From the NCBI GenBank assembly GCA_965212595.1, contig CBDBVE010000001.1:434001-498000 (forward strand): 64,000 nucleotides of DNA. Direction: 5' to 3'. Shown in pieces: positions 47,650-56,938 of the stretch; position 1 is the stretch's first letter, and every line of letters begins with the position of its first letter. The translations under genes and the position numbers were made by a program. Source of the stretch: Poritiphilus sp965212595 (GTDB lineage: Bacteria > Bacteroidota > Bacteroidia > Flavobacteriales > Flavobacteriaceae). A model generated the notes under the pieces. It was not told the origin of the DNA and made no database searches. It saw only the letters and a program-made list of their open reading frames with translations.

Positions 47650-49083
47650 TTAGCGCTTTAACGTAAAATGTGTTCTAATGGTATTAGCCACCAAAGCCCC
47701 GCCTTCATCTCTGGAATATTCTAACCTAAACCAATAGTCTGAAGAAGGCATTGGGCGCCCGTTAAACGTGCCGTCCCAACCTATAGTGGTTTCATCAAGC
47801 TGTTTTAGTAACTTTCCATAACGATCAAAGATAAACACCACAGGGTCTGTCAATGTTTCTATCCCAAGAATATTCCAGGCATCGTGAATACCATCGCCAT
47901 TAGGTGTAAAGAATTTAGGATAGCCAACGACTAGGAATGGGATGGGTTCTGTAGTTCCACAACCATTCTTATCATTAATGATCAAGGTGTTTTCACCCGG
48001 AGGAACATCGATAAAAATAGGTGAATCTTGAAATTCGCCATTGTTAATGGCATATTCATAATCACCATTTCCCTGAACAAATACTTCAATATTGTTACTG
48101 TCCGAGAGGTCGTCCAGGATATCTACCCTATCTAAAACAGGTACACCATAAAAAGTAATAAGGATCCCACCAACATCGGCTACCGTAGGTGGCGTTCCGG
48201 AGGCCGTGGTAATTGTTGCAAAGTAGCGGCCCGAGTTAGGGCTGGCAACTACCAATTCTGCTCCAAATGGCCCGGTTCCTGGCAGCGTAGCGTCTATCGT
48301 ACCGTCGTCGTCGAAATCAACTTCCCACAATACGTTAGCAATATCGGCTCCGGCAGGGGAATTAAGTGCGCTTAAAGTAATGTCAGGATCGCCTTCGCAG
48401 GCAATGATATCTAAGCCTAAAAATTCATCTCTTAAGGTACAGTCTAACGCCGTATCCTGGTCTGCGTCTACCGAAGTTCCCGTAAACGTTAGCGTATAAG
48501 GCTCAGGGTTTCCGTCGAAATTAGTATTAAAGTTATTGATTAGCAGATAGTAAATTTCGCCTGCCTGTACGTCAATCCATTCATCATAAGTATTCTGGCT
48601 CCCGGTTAGGTGAGGCGCCCCTTCCTGACCATTTTCAGGATTTACGCCAATTCCCGTAAAATTTGTATTGTTTACTTCGTAATTACAGCGAATTGGCACA
48701 GCCGTTCCGTTGCTTATGGTGGTGCAGTCCACATCGGGGCCATAAAGGGCAAAATCCCATTCTGCAGTAACAGGCCCGGTTCCGCCCCCCACAGGCATCG
48801 CTTCAATGTCAAAACCTATTCTGCCATCGGTCCCTGCTCTAAAAACATACCAGGAGGTGTTGTTTTCAATATTGGCAGAAGCAACACTCCCTTTTTCCAG
48901 GCAACCGCTCATACGGATTACATCTGGATCAAAATCGTCAATATCGCCATTGCCATCAGCTTCAGCCATAATTGGGGCATCTGCACAAACGGGTATAGCA
49001 GTTCGGCAATCGGGTGAGTTCTGCGCCTGCAGTCCATATACAAAGAGGAGCAGGCAACACAGGAAAGAGACAAGTGTCCGCAT
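47650..49083 (-). CDS. T9SS type B sorting-domain protein (gliding-associated C-terminus)
   Basis: This 477-residue exported protein has a signal peptide (1-20, ending GLQAQ). A jelly-roll-like domain covers about 20-200, with CRTAIPVCADAP and WYVFRAGTDGRIGFDIEA. Immunoglobulin-like regions follow, and then the type B sorting domain over about the last 85 residues: KFFTPNGDGIHDAWNILGIE, VFIFDRYGKLLKQL, GWDGTFNGRPMPSSDYWF. This tail directs export by the type IX system and surface attachment. A longer paralogue lies directly upstream. Binding target unknown. Confidence 0.9.
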   Translation of the reverse strand: MRTLVSFLCCLLLFVYGLQAQNSPDCRTAIPVCADAPIMAEADGNGDIDDFDPDVIRMSGCLEKGSVASANIENNTSWYVFRAGTDGRIGFDIEAMPVGGGTGPVTAEWDFALYGPDVDCTTISNGTAVPIRCNYEVNNTNFTGIGVNPENGQEGAPHLTGSQNTYDEWIDVQAGEIYYLLINNFNTNFDGNPEPYTLTFTGTSVDADQDTALDCTLRDEFLGLDIIACEGDPDITLSALNSPAGADIANVLWEVDFDDDGTIDATLPGTGPFGAELVVASPNSGRYFATITTASGTPPTVADVGGILITFYGVPVLDRVDILDDLSDSNNIEVFVQGNGDYEYAINNGEFQDSPIFIDVPPGENTLIINDKNGCGTTEPIPFLVVGYPKFFTPNGDGIHDAWNILGIETLTDPVVFIFDRYGKLLKQLDETTIGWDGTFNGRPMPSSDYWFRLEYSRDEGGALVANTIRTHFTLKR

Positions 49084-49207
49084 AGATTGTGGGGCTAACG
49101 TTTACTAATCATCTAGTATAACTCAGCTCCGTCGGATTTAGTATAATTTCGTCCGACTTTTTCTACGCTTAATCGATAAACTACACTGAAACGAAAATGC
49201 ACGAAAA

Positions 49208-51013
49208 TTACCTGCGAAGTGAAAAATGATTGCTGATATACTTGGCTTCAACGGTTTGTCCTTCAAAATTTGTGTAGGTAAGCTTAAACCAATAGTCTGT
49301 TGAAGGCATCTCCCTACCGTTAAAAGTACCATCCCAGCCCGAACTGTTTTCGTCTAGCTGTTTTATCAATTTTCCGTAGCGGTCAAAAACATGAACTACC
49401 GGATTTTCCAGGGTAGTAACGCCTATAATATGCCACAAATCGTTAGCACCGTCACCATTTGGAGTAAAAAATTTAGGAAAGCCTACAACCGTGATAGTTT
49501 CACTAACCATCCCGCAGCCCATAAGGTCGTTTATCGTCACTGTGTGCATGCCCGGAATCACATCGTTAAAAATGTTAGAAGCCTGGTAAGGTCCGTCGTC
49601 TAACTGATATTCAAAATCACCCACCACGTCGGTAAGTACCTCAACGGAATTGTTTTGTTCGAGATCATTGATTACAACATCCGTGATTCTTGGGGTTTCT
49701 GAAACTACAACCGTGATTTCGGCACTAGTCGTACAACTTATTCCCGATTGTGTATTTGTAATGGTTAAAGTATGTGTGCCGGCATCGGCAACCATGATAG
49801 TGGAGGTGACTTCGCCAGAATCCCAGGAATAGCTAAAAGCAGGATTTGGATTGCTCTCTCCAATGGCTATACCACTGCTTTCTTCACAAACAAAAACATC
49901 CGTGGAAAAAGTAATCGGTGGTGTTTCCACCACAGTGAGTTGAAATTGTTCGGACGCGTCAAAACAATTGGAGTTTTCTACAGAGCCAACCCTCACATAA
50001 ATAGTCTCCGAGCCTACATTGAGTTGGTAGAACTCCTGCAAAGCGTTAATTCCGGCCTGGGCATCAGATAAAGAACTGTGATAGGTGACAATATAGTCTA
50101 AAGGGTCTTGAGAGCCCAGTATTTCATCGTCCTTGGTCGTTAAATCAAAAAGGAGCAGATCGGAACAGATAACCTCATGGGATGGCGTGTTGGCCGATGG
50201 TGCGACGGAAAACGCCACTTGCACATCACTTATAATGTTCATCATGGTTGTTGTAATCACCTCTACCCTATACATTGCAGACTGCGTTACATTGAGAGTA
50301 GCAGCTGTTTCGCCGCCTATTACTTGAAATCCACTGCCTATATCACGATACCAAGTATAGCTTACTGCATCTGTCGTGGTCGCGTCTAAAATTACAGTCT
50401 CATTATCGCAAGCCGCCAATGGAGGCCCAAGAAGATTGTTGATAATGGAACAATCTAAGGCATCAAAAGGATTGGTATTAAATATTTCCCCTGAAAATTG
50501 TATGGAGAAGCCAGAATTGCTGTTGCTGAAATTGTTGATCAACAGGTAATAATCCTCACCAGGTTCAACCTGTAGCCAATCCTCGTAGAGGTAGGTGTCA
50601 GGATCGCCGGTAGGGTCTTCCCCTACTCCCATATACGCCTGTTGGTCCTGATTGTCGAAAAAATTGCAACGTACGGGATCACCCAGATTATTACAATCAC
50701 TTGCCCTGTAAAGGGCAAAATCCCAATCTTCTGAGGTATCAAAGCCAATATTAAAGCCTAAAAGCCCTGAAGCCCCTGTTCTAAATCTATACCAGGCAGA
50801 GTTAGATTCTATGACGCCTGTAATCGTCTGCTCAAGACAACCACTTGTAGCCGCTCCGTTAAAATCGTCTACTCCCCAGCCTTGAGTCCCGGAATTTACA
50901 GGGGTATTGCTACAAATGGGAATAGCATTCGCGCAATCAACCGCTACCTGGGCAAAAAGTCCAGTGCTGAAGAATAAGATCGAAAATACCAAAGTCTGGC
51001 AAAAATGCTTCAT
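49208..51013 (-). CDS. T9SS type B sorting-domain protein, longer paralogue
   Basis: This 601-residue paralogue of the preceding protein has a signal peptide (1-21, ending GLFAQ). The same cysteine-bearing jelly-roll opening (CANAIPICSNTPV, WYRFRTGASGLLGFNIGFD) is followed by two or three immunoglobulin/PKD-like domains (about 190-510). The type B tail has KFFTPNGDGANDLWHIIGV, HVFDRYGKLIKQLDENSSGWDGTFNGREMPS. The extra length is in the middle domains. The tails of the two are nearly the same, as expected for a tandem duplication. They are 124 bases apart on one strand. Confidence 0.9.
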   Translation of the reverse strand: MKHFCQTLVFSILFFSTGLFAQVAVDCANAIPICSNTPVNSGTQGWGVDDFNGAATSGCLEQTITGVIESNSAWYRFRTGASGLLGFNIGFDTSEDWDFALYRASDCNNLGDPVRCNFFDNQDQQAYMGVGEDPTGDPDTYLYEDWLQVEPGEDYYLLINNFSNSNSGFSIQFSGEIFNTNPFDALDCSIINNLLGPPLAACDNETVILDATTTDAVSYTWYRDIGSGFQVIGGETAATLNVTQSAMYRVEVITTTMMNIISDVQVAFSVAPSANTPSHEVICSDLLLFDLTTKDDEILGSQDPLDYIVTYHSSLSDAQAGINALQEFYQLNVGSETIYVRVGSVENSNCFDASEQFQLTVVETPPITFSTDVFVCEESSGIAIGESNPNPAFSYSWDSGEVTSTIMVADAGTHTLTITNTQSGISCTTSAEITVVVSETPRITDVVINDLEQNNSVEVLTDVVGDFEYQLDDGPYQASNIFNDVIPGMHTVTINDLMGCGMVSETITVVGFPKFFTPNGDGANDLWHIIGVTTLENPVVHVFDRYGKLIKQLDENSSGWDGTFNGREMPSTDYWFKLTYTNFEGQTVEAKYISNHFSLRR

Positions 51014-51119
51014 AAGCAGACATGAGATTTGGAGGATATAAAAATAATCCGTGACTCATGTTAACACTAATTTATGTTGTGTAACGGCCTAAACAAGCTA
51101 TAAAGTGGCATATTATGTA

Positions 51120-51127
51120 TATCTTTG
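51120..51127 (+). promoter_or_regulatory. -7 element of the folE promoter
   Basis: TATCTTTG fits TAnnTTTG. No TTG is found at the -33 distance. The inferred leader is about 17 bases. Confidence 0.45.
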
Positions 51128-51150
51128 CTGTTCGTTAAACATCGATTTAA

Positions 51151-51831
51151 ATGAAATTTGACAGCACATTGGAAGAGCGCTTTGAAGCCATGGGAAATGA
51201 TCATATTTCTTCTTCTGAAGAAACTCCCATGAGAGAAGATGCCTTCGTTCTCAGTGAGGAGGAAAAAATTGAGCGAATTCGTGGAAACGTCAGGGAAATT
51301 ATGCTCACCTTGGGGCTGGACCTGGAAGACGATAGTTTAAAAGGTACTCCAGACCGTGTCGCCAAAATGTATGTTAAAGAAATTTTTGGCGGATTAGATC
51401 CCAAAAAGAAGCCAAAATCTTCAAAATTCAAGAACAAATACAAGTATGGCGAAATGCTTGTAGAAAAAAATATTACGGTTTATTCTACCTGCGAGCACCA
51501 TATGCTACCTATAGTTGGGAAGGCGCACATAGGATATATTTCTAATGGAACGGTCGTGGGCTTGTCTAAAATGAATCGTATTGTAGATTATTTTGCAAAG
51601 AGGCCACAGGTACAAGAGCGCATGAACATACAGATCGTCAGGGAACTACAAAAAGTGCTCGGCACAAAAGATGTAGCCTGCGTGATAGACGCCAAACACC
51701 TATGTGTTAATTCTAGAGGGATACGCGACATTGACAGTAGTACCGTTACGGCAGAATATGGTGGAAAATTCAAGGAAGAGGCTGTAAGAAGGGAATTTTT
51801 AGACTACATTAACCTGGAAACTAACTTTTAA
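51151..51831 (+). CDS. folE: GTP cyclohydrolase I
   Basis: This 226-residue enzyme opens GTP to dihydroneopterin triphosphate, the first step of folate synthesis. It shows DDSLKGTPDRVAKMYVKEIFGGL near 50-72, the zinc Cys and His in YSTCEHHMLPIVGKAHIGYI near 111-130, and KHLCVNSRGIRD near 180 with the second zinc cysteine. The N-terminal 40 residues are a variable acidic extension. cysS follows after 16 bases, so they share a transcript. Together with folP at 30999, two folate steps lie in this window. Confidence 0.97.
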   Translation: MKFDSTLEERFEAMGNDHISSSEETPMREDAFVLSEEEKIERIRGNVREIMLTLGLDLEDDSLKGTPDRVAKMYVKEIFGGLDPKKKPKSSKFKNKYKYGEMLVEKNITVYSTCEHHMLPIVGKAHIGYISNGTVVGLSKMNRIVDYFAKRPQVQERMNIQIVRELQKVLGTKDVACVIDAKHLCVNSRGIRDIDSSTVTAEYGGKFKEEAVRREFLDYINLETNF

Positions 51832-51847
51832 ATAGGCTTTAACCGCA

Positions 51848-53335
51848 ATGCAATTGTATAAGAGTCAAACCTTAAAAGTCTACAACTCACTTACCGGCAA
51901 AAAAGAAGTTTTTGAACCTTTAAATGAAGGGCATGTTGGCATGTATGTATGCGGACCAACAGTCTATAGCAACGTGCATTTAGGTAACTGCCGCACTTTC
52001 ATGTCTTTCGACATGATCTTTAGATATTTTAGGCATTTGGGCTATAAAGTCAGATATGTCAGAAATATTACCGATGCAGGCCACCTTGTAGATGACGCGG
52101 AGGAGGGAGAAGATAAGATTGCAAAAAAAGCGCGGTTAGAACAGATTGAACCCATGGAAGTGGTTCAAAAGTATACGGTAGATTTTCACAACATCCTTCA
52201 GAAATTTAATTTCTTGCCTCCCAGTATTGAACCCACTGCTACGGGGCATATCATTGAACAAATAGAGATCATTAAGGACATCATGGAGAAAGGGTTTGCC
52301 TATGAGAAAAACGGTTCTGTTTATTTCGATGTTAAAAAATTCAATAACTCTTACGAATACGGAAAGCTCAGCGGCCGAAAGTTGGAAGATATGATTGCCA
52401 ATACCCGAGAGCTTACCTCCCAGGATGAAAAAAGGAGTCCGCAAGACTTTGCACTTTGGAAAAAGGCCGAACCTCAGCATATTATGAGATGGCCCTCTCC
52501 CTGGGGCGACGGCTTTCCGGGATGGCATTTAGAATGTACTGCAATGAGTACTAAATACCTGGGAGATACCTTTGACATTCACGGCGGAGGTATGGATTTA
52601 AAATTCCCGCATCACGAATGCGAAATCGCCCAGGCAGAAGCCAGCAATGGCCATTCTCCAGTCAGGTATTGGTTGCATGCCAATATGCTAACCATGAATG
52701 GTAAGAAAATGGCGAAGTCTACCGGAAACAACATCCTGCCCAACGAGATATTCTCAGGGGAGAACAAGATTCTCAGCAAAGCTTTTTCCCCTTCCGTAGT
52801 ACGTTTTTTTATGATGCAGGCGCATTATACCAGCATTCTGGATTTAAGCGAAGATGCACTTCTTGCGTCTGAAAAAGGTTTTAACCGCCTTATGGAGGCC
52901 ATTGATACCCTGGGGAAATTGAATGGCACAAACGAAGAGACCAACGGATTTGATATCACTTCCTGGAAGCAAAAATGCTATGATGCCATGAACGATGATT
53001 TCAATACCCCGATCCTTATCGCGAACTTATTTGATGCCGCAAAGTTTATCAACCTGGTAAAGGACGGAAAACAAAGTATTTCCGGTACAGATGCTGAACT
53101 TCTGCTACAGATCCTCAATGCTTTTGTATTCGACATTCTGGGATTGGAAAATAAAAGAGGGGCAGGTGCCGATACCGAAAAGTTATCTGGTGTTGTACAA
53201 TTGCTGATACAAATGCGAAATGAAGCGAGAGCCAATAAAGATTTTGCAACCTCAGATAAAATCAGAGACGAGCTTGCCGCATTGGGCATTCAACTGAAAG
53301 ATGGAAAGGAAGGAACTACATTTACCGTTTCTTAA
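51848..53335 (+). CDS. cysS: Cysteinyl-tRNA synthetase
   Basis: This 495-residue class I enzyme shows the HIGH-type signature in CGPTVYSNVHLGNCRTF (36-52), GWHLECTAMS near 227 with a zinc ligand, HHECEIAQAEA with further zinc ligands, and the KMSKS-type motif GKKMAKSTGN near 285. It begins and ends as in the family: LYKSQTLKVYNSLTGKKE and the C-terminal RDELAALGIQLKDGKEGTTF. Confidence 0.97.
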   Translation: MQLYKSQTLKVYNSLTGKKEVFEPLNEGHVGMYVCGPTVYSNVHLGNCRTFMSFDMIFRYFRHLGYKVRYVRNITDAGHLVDDAEEGEDKIAKKARLEQIEPMEVVQKYTVDFHNILQKFNFLPPSIEPTATGHIIEQIEIIKDIMEKGFAYEKNGSVYFDVKKFNNSYEYGKLSGRKLEDMIANTRELTSQDEKRSPQDFALWKKAEPQHIMRWPSPWGDGFPGWHLECTAMSTKYLGDTFDIHGGGMDLKFPHHECEIAQAEASNGHSPVRYWLHANMLTMNGKKMAKSTGNNILPNEIFSGENKILSKAFSPSVVRFFMMQAHYTSILDLSEDALLASEKGFNRLMEAIDTLGKLNGTNEETNGFDITSWKQKCYDAMNDDFNTPILIANLFDAAKFINLVKDGKQSISGTDAELLLQILNAFVFDILGLENKRGAGADTEKLSGVVQLLIQMRNEARANKDFATSDKIRDELAALGIQLKDGKEGTTFTVS

Positions 53336-53378
53336 GCCCAATTTGAGTTTCCCCAGGCCCAATCTTTAATGTATTGTT

Positions 53379-53600
53379 ATGAGAAAAGTACTGATTGCTC
53401 CTTTTATTTTTCTGGTAAGAGTCTACCAAAACCTAATTTCTCCTTTGACTCCTGCCAGCTGCAGGTATTCACCAACTTGTTCTCAATATACTATTGAAGC
53501 CTTGCAAAAGCACGGAATTTTTAAGGGGGGATGGATGGCGGTCAAAAGAATTTTTAGTTGCAATCCATGGGGAGGATCGGGTTATGATCCGGTACCTTAA
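53379..53600 (+). CDS. yidD: Membrane protein insertion efficiency factor YidD
   Basis: This 73-residue amphipathic protein matches the family core: FLVRVYQNLISPLTPASCRYSPTCSQYTIEALQKHGIFKGGWMAVKRIFSCNPWGGSGYDPVP, with the three conserved cysteines. YidD helps YidC insert proteins into the inner membrane. It lies 43 bases after cysS. The usual partners rnpA and yidC are not here, which is normal for Bacteroidota. Confidence 0.93.
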   Translation: MRKVLIAPFIFLVRVYQNLISPLTPASCRYSPTCSQYTIEALQKHGIFKGGWMAVKRIFSCNPWGGSGYDPVP

Positions 53601-53823
53601 ATTTAGTCAGTTAGTGGACTAGTGAATTAGGTGATTAGCAGCATATTTAGTCGGTGGTTCTCTAAACTCATGACCCAGGTCTAATTGCGACTATCACTTT
53701 TTTATAATTTTCTTTTAGCAGATTCACTATCGCACCATCTCACTAACTCACTTTATCACTATTTCACTATTTCACCATGTCACACCTCCACTTTTCTTAT
53801 CTTAGCGCATCAAAATTGTACGT
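53601..53823. repeat. Tandem degenerate octamer repeats (TTTCACTA/TAGTGAAA type) before lgt
   Basis: From about 53720 to 53785 the plus strand holds a run of near-repeats of CACTATTT, CACCATCT, CACTAACT, CACTTTAT and CACTATTT words. From 53607 to 53640 the inverse-sense words TTAGTGGACTAGTGAATTAGG occur, so the two blocks could pair across about 80 bp. No ORF spans it. Confidence 0.55.
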
Positions 53824-54786
53824 ATGCATTTTTTAGGCTTTACATGGAATCCGAATGAAACGCTTTTTAGCATCGGATTTGTTCAAATAAAATACTACAA
53901 CCTGCTGTGGATAGTAGCCTTTGCCGTTGGTTGGTATATTATGAAGCGTATTTTTTTGAATGAGAAGAAGACCATTCAGCAGTTAGACACCCTGTTTATT
54001 TACACTTTAGTTGCCACCATGCTGGGAGCCAGGCTGGGCCATGTATTCTTTTACGATTGGGACCACTATAAGACCAGGCTTTTAGAAATTCTCCTCCCCA
54101 TCCGAAAAACTACAGGTGGTTCGCTTTTTGGAATTATTGACGGCTATGAATTTACAGGTTTTACAGGCCTTGCTAGCCACGGAGCAGCTATTGGGGTGAT
54201 CATAGCTATGTATCTCCTTACTAGAAAATATAAGGATTTTAAAATGTTATGGATCCTGGACAGAGTGGTTATCCCCGTTTCGATTGGTGCCTTCTTTGTT
54301 CGCCTTGGTAATTTCTTTAATTCTGAGATCAACGGGAAAGAAGTGAATGAGTCCTTCATTTTTGCCACTCGCTTTGTACGAGATTCTGAAGACATCTCGG
54401 GTTCAGACGCACTGCGGATAACCGGAGAACAGTCTGTCAATGCTGCCTATAAGGCCTTAGAGGCTAATCCGCAGTTTGCGCAGTATTTAGAAACTATTCC
54501 GTTTAGGCATCCCGCGCAATTGTATGAAGGGATCTGCTATATTTTTGTGTTCCTCATCTTGTACTTCCTCTACTGGAAAACTGATAAGAAAAATAGTCCT
54601 GGCTTTTTATTTGGCTTGTTTTTAGTGCTATTATGGACCATTAGATTCTTCATTGAATTTGTGAAAGAACGGCAGAATGATTTAGACAAGTCTATGGAAA
54701 TCTTATCCATCGGACAGTGGCTAAGTATTCCGTTCATTCTAATAGGCCTGTATTTCATTTTTAGGAAGAAAGGAGCCCGGACTTAG
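53824..54786 (+). CDS. lgt: Prolipoprotein diacylglyceryl transferase
   Basis: This 320-residue inner-membrane enzyme attaches diacylglycerol to the lipobox cysteine of prolipoproteins, of which this window has many. It shows about seven helices, the conserved GLASHGAAIGVIIAMYL near 117-133, RLGNFFNSEINGKEV near 160 (the Lgt signature) and HPAQLYEG near 236. The domain with residues about 175-230 is a small insertion seen in other Bacteroidota Lgt. It starts an operon with a DUF192 lipoprotein, hydrolase and acetyltransferase. Confidence 0.94.
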   Translation: MHFLGFTWNPNETLFSIGFVQIKYYNLLWIVAFAVGWYIMKRIFLNEKKTIQQLDTLFIYTLVATMLGARLGHVFFYDWDHYKTRLLEILLPIRKTTGGSLFGIIDGYEFTGFTGLASHGAAIGVIIAMYLLTRKYKDFKMLWILDRVVIPVSIGAFFVRLGNFFNSEINGKEVNESFIFATRFVRDSEDISGSDALRITGEQSVNAAYKALEANPQFAQYLETIPFRHPAQLYEGICYIFVFLILYFLYWKTDKKNSPGFLFGLFLVLLWTIRFFIEFVKERQNDLDKSMEILSIGQWLSIPFILIGLYFIFRKKGART

Positions 54787-54815
54787 GCAAAATATAGAGG
54801 ATTAAGGTGATTTAA

Positions 54816-55307
54816 ATGAATTCAAAAAAACTTATCGGACTTTTTCTTTGCTCTACTTTAGTACTAACTTTTGCATGCAAGGAAGACTCAAAAAAAGTGA
54901 TTAAAACAGAACCAATAAGCTTTACCAAAGAAGGAGAGCTAAGTATCTATAAAGCCGAGACCGACACTGTCATCAGCACATTTGATATTGAAATCGCAGA
55001 GTCGGAATACGAGACTCAAACCGGTTTAATGTACAGGGAAGCCATGGAACCTCAGCAGGGAATGCTCTTTATTTTTCAGGATGTAGCTATGCATTCTTTC
55101 TATATGAAGAATACTAAAATTGCTTTAGACCTCATTTTCATAGACGAAAATCTAAAGATTGTGAGTTTTCAGGAAAAGGCCAAACCACTTGACGAAAGCG
55201 GCCTTTCTTCTAAAGTTCCGGTACAATATGTATTGGAGGTCAATGCCGGAATAGTGCAAAGCATGGGATTATCTGTTGGCGACAGTATTGCGTATCAGAA
55301 ACAATAA
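54816..55307 (+). CDS. DUF192 lipoprotein
   Basis: This 163-residue protein has lipobox LTFAC with Cys21. The DUF192 fold spans about 55-160: EIAESEYETQTGLMYREAMEPQQGMLFIF, HSFYMKNTKIALDLIFIDENLKIV and VQYVLEVNAGIVQSMGLSVGD. These are standard for this widespread, uncharacterised secreted or envelope family. It starts 29 bases after lgt and ends 10 bases before the hydrolase gene. Confidence 0.9.
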   Translation: MNSKKLIGLFLCSTLVLTFACKEDSKKVIKTEPISFTKEGELSIYKAETDTVISTFDIEIAESEYETQTGLMYREAMEPQQGMLFIFQDVAMHSFYMKNTKIALDLIFIDENLKIVSFQEKAKPLDESGLSSKVPVQYVLEVNAGIVQSMGLSVGDSIAYQKQ

Positions 55308-55317
55308 TCTCTCTGGC

Positions 55318-56178
55318 ATGGATGTGCAAACCTTAACCATAGCCACTCCCCTGGGCCACTCTGTAGCCCTTACGCGTTTTTCATCTGCTTTATCAAACCA
55401 AAAAACACTGGTCATCTCATCTGCCACTGGAGTTTTACAGGGCTATTACAAAAAGTTCGCTTCCTATTTTGCAAGCCTGGGCTATACTGTTTTGACTTTT
55501 GACTATTATGGTATTGGGCGTTCTGGTTCTGACCTGGCTGCTCTAAAAATGAATCGGACCGACTTAAACAGTTGGGGAAGCAATGATCAGGCCGCAGTAG
55601 TAAAGTATGCCAAAGACCAGAATCCGCAACATCAAATTATTCTACTGACACACAGTATAGGTGGGCAAATTGTTTGTTTTAATCCGCAATACCCTTTGCT
55701 AGACAAAATTGTGATGGTGGCATCTCAAAGTGGTTATTGGAGGGATTTTAAAGGAATTCATATCCCAAAGATGTTCTTGTTTTGGTATGCGATGATTCCG
55801 ACGCTGACACCCCTTTTTGGTTATTTCCCGGCAAAAAAAATCGGCCTTTTTGAAAATTTGCCAAAACGCGTGGTTTACGAATGGATGAGATGGGGAAGAA
55901 AAAAGAGGTATATGTTGCACTACTATGACGACAGCAGTCAGTTCTTTGATAAAATTAAAGCTCCCATACTGGCAATGAGTTTTCCCAGAGATGACTATGC
56001 TCCAAAAAGAACGGTAGATTGGCTGGTAGAACAATTCGTAAATGCCCCAACTGAACGTCTTCACTATATCCCTGGGAAAAAAGATCTTGGAAAGCTAAGG
56101 CATTTTGGTTTTTTTAGAGAGCATTTTAAAAGTCAGTTATGGGAGCTTACGCACCAATGGATTGAAAAAAAAGAATAG
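55318..56178 (+). CDS. Alpha/beta hydrolase
   Basis: This 286-residue serine hydrolase resembles YheT/monoglyceride-lipase-like proteins. FDYYGIGRSG near residue 60 forms part of the oxyanion-side loop. LLTHSIGGQIVCF near 104-116 contains the nucleophile motif (HSIGG, where Ser replaces the common GxSxG form). FPRDDYAP and a late HFGFFREHF supply the Asp and His. An in-frame TTG at 55276 lies inside the DUF192 gene, so ATG 55318 is preferred. It has no signal peptide. Substrate unknown. Confidence 0.83.
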   Translation: MDVQTLTIATPLGHSVALTRFSSALSNQKTLVISSATGVLQGYYKKFASYFASLGYTVLTFDYYGIGRSGSDLAALKMNRTDLNSWGSNDQAAVVKYAKDQNPQHQIILLTHSIGGQIVCFNPQYPLLDKIVMVASQSGYWRDFKGIHIPKMFLFWYAMIPTLTPLFGYFPAKKIGLFENLPKRVVYEWMRWGRKKRYMLHYYDDSSQFFDKIKAPILAMSFPRDDYAPKRTVDWLVEQFVNAPTERLHYIPGKKDLGKLRHFGFFREHFKSQLWELTHQWIEKKE

Positions 56179-56180
56179 TT

Positions 56181-56711
56181 ATGGCAAAGTTCATACTGGA
56201 AGGAGAACAGACAGACAGAATACGATTTAGGAGAATTCGCCCTTCAGATTTTGAGGCATGGTTACCATTCTATTATGATCCTACCAGTACCCAATACTGG
56301 GAGGGAGTCCCAAAAGACCCTCATGTAGCTTGCCAGGGACAAATAGATAGGGCCTTTGAGCGCTATGAAAAAGACCTGGGAGGTATGAATGCTTTGATTG
56401 AGAAATCTGATGGCGCCCTAATTGGTATTTGTGGCCTTCTGGTACAAGTCGTTGACGAACAAGAAGAATTGGAGATCGGATATTCTTTACTACCTAAATA
56501 CAGAAAGCAGGGCTATGCTATAGAAGCTGCCGCAAAGTGCAAGCTTTTCGCCTTTGAACATCAACTGTCTGAATCTCTTATTTCTATCATCCATGTAGAC
56601 AACCTTCCATCACAGAAGGTAGCTTTAAAAAACGGGATGTTTCTCGATAAAACTACAGTCTATAAAGACAACCCTGTACATATTTATAGGGTACTGATAG
56701 CATCGCCATAG
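56181..56711 (+). CDS. GNAT acetyltransferase (RimJ/RimL-like)
   Basis: This 176-residue protein has RIRFRRIRPSDFEAWLPFY at the N-terminus, then IGICGLLVQVVDEQEELEIGYSLLPKYRKQGYAIEAAAKCKLFAF near 78-122. The QGYAIEAA loop is the acetyl-CoA site. IHVDNLPSQKVALKNGMF near 133 is typical of RimJ/RimL types. It starts two bases after the hydrolase. It acetylates a protein N-terminus or small molecule; which is not known. Confidence 0.88.
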   Translation: MAKFILEGEQTDRIRFRRIRPSDFEAWLPFYYDPTSTQYWEGVPKDPHVACQGQIDRAFERYEKDLGGMNALIEKSDGALIGICGLLVQVVDEQEELEIGYSLLPKYRKQGYAIEAAAKCKLFAFEHQLSESLISIIHVDNLPSQKVALKNGMFLDKTTVYKDNPVHIYRVLIASP

Positions 56712-56718
56712 ACCCTCA

Positions 56719-56928
56719 TTAGTCTACCTCTGTCTTGCAGGTACTCAACCCAAATGGTGCGTATAAGGGGCAAAAACTGATAAAACTTGTCAGCAGAAAT
56801 ACGGCTGCAACTACAAGCAATACGATACCTAAAGTCCCGGAAATGGTGCCTGAAAAGTACAATACAGCAATTATCGCTGCCACTAAAAATCGGATTATTC
56901 GGTCTGTAGACCCCATGTTCTTTTTCAT
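56719..56928 (-). CDS. DUF2892 (YgaP-type transmembrane) protein
   Basis: This 69-residue protein starts MKKNMGSTDRIIRFLVAAIIAVLYF, with two membrane helices and a CPLYAPFGLSTCK tail carrying two cysteines. This is the small inner-membrane domain found alone or fused to rhodaneses. It is convergent with the GNAT gene, with a seven-base gap. A tiny hydrophobic ORF lies 10 bases upstream on the same strand. Confidence 0.88.
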   Translation of the reverse strand: MKKNMGSTDRIIRFLVAAIIAVLYFSGTISGTLGIVLLVVAAVFLLTSFISFCPLYAPFGLSTCKTEVD

Positions 56929-56938
56929 CGGATGTGAT

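Noticed and set aside
55276..55317. Upstream TTG start for the alpha/beta hydrolase
   Set aside because: It would overlap the DUF192 gene by about 30 bases; ATG 55318 gives a normal operon gap.
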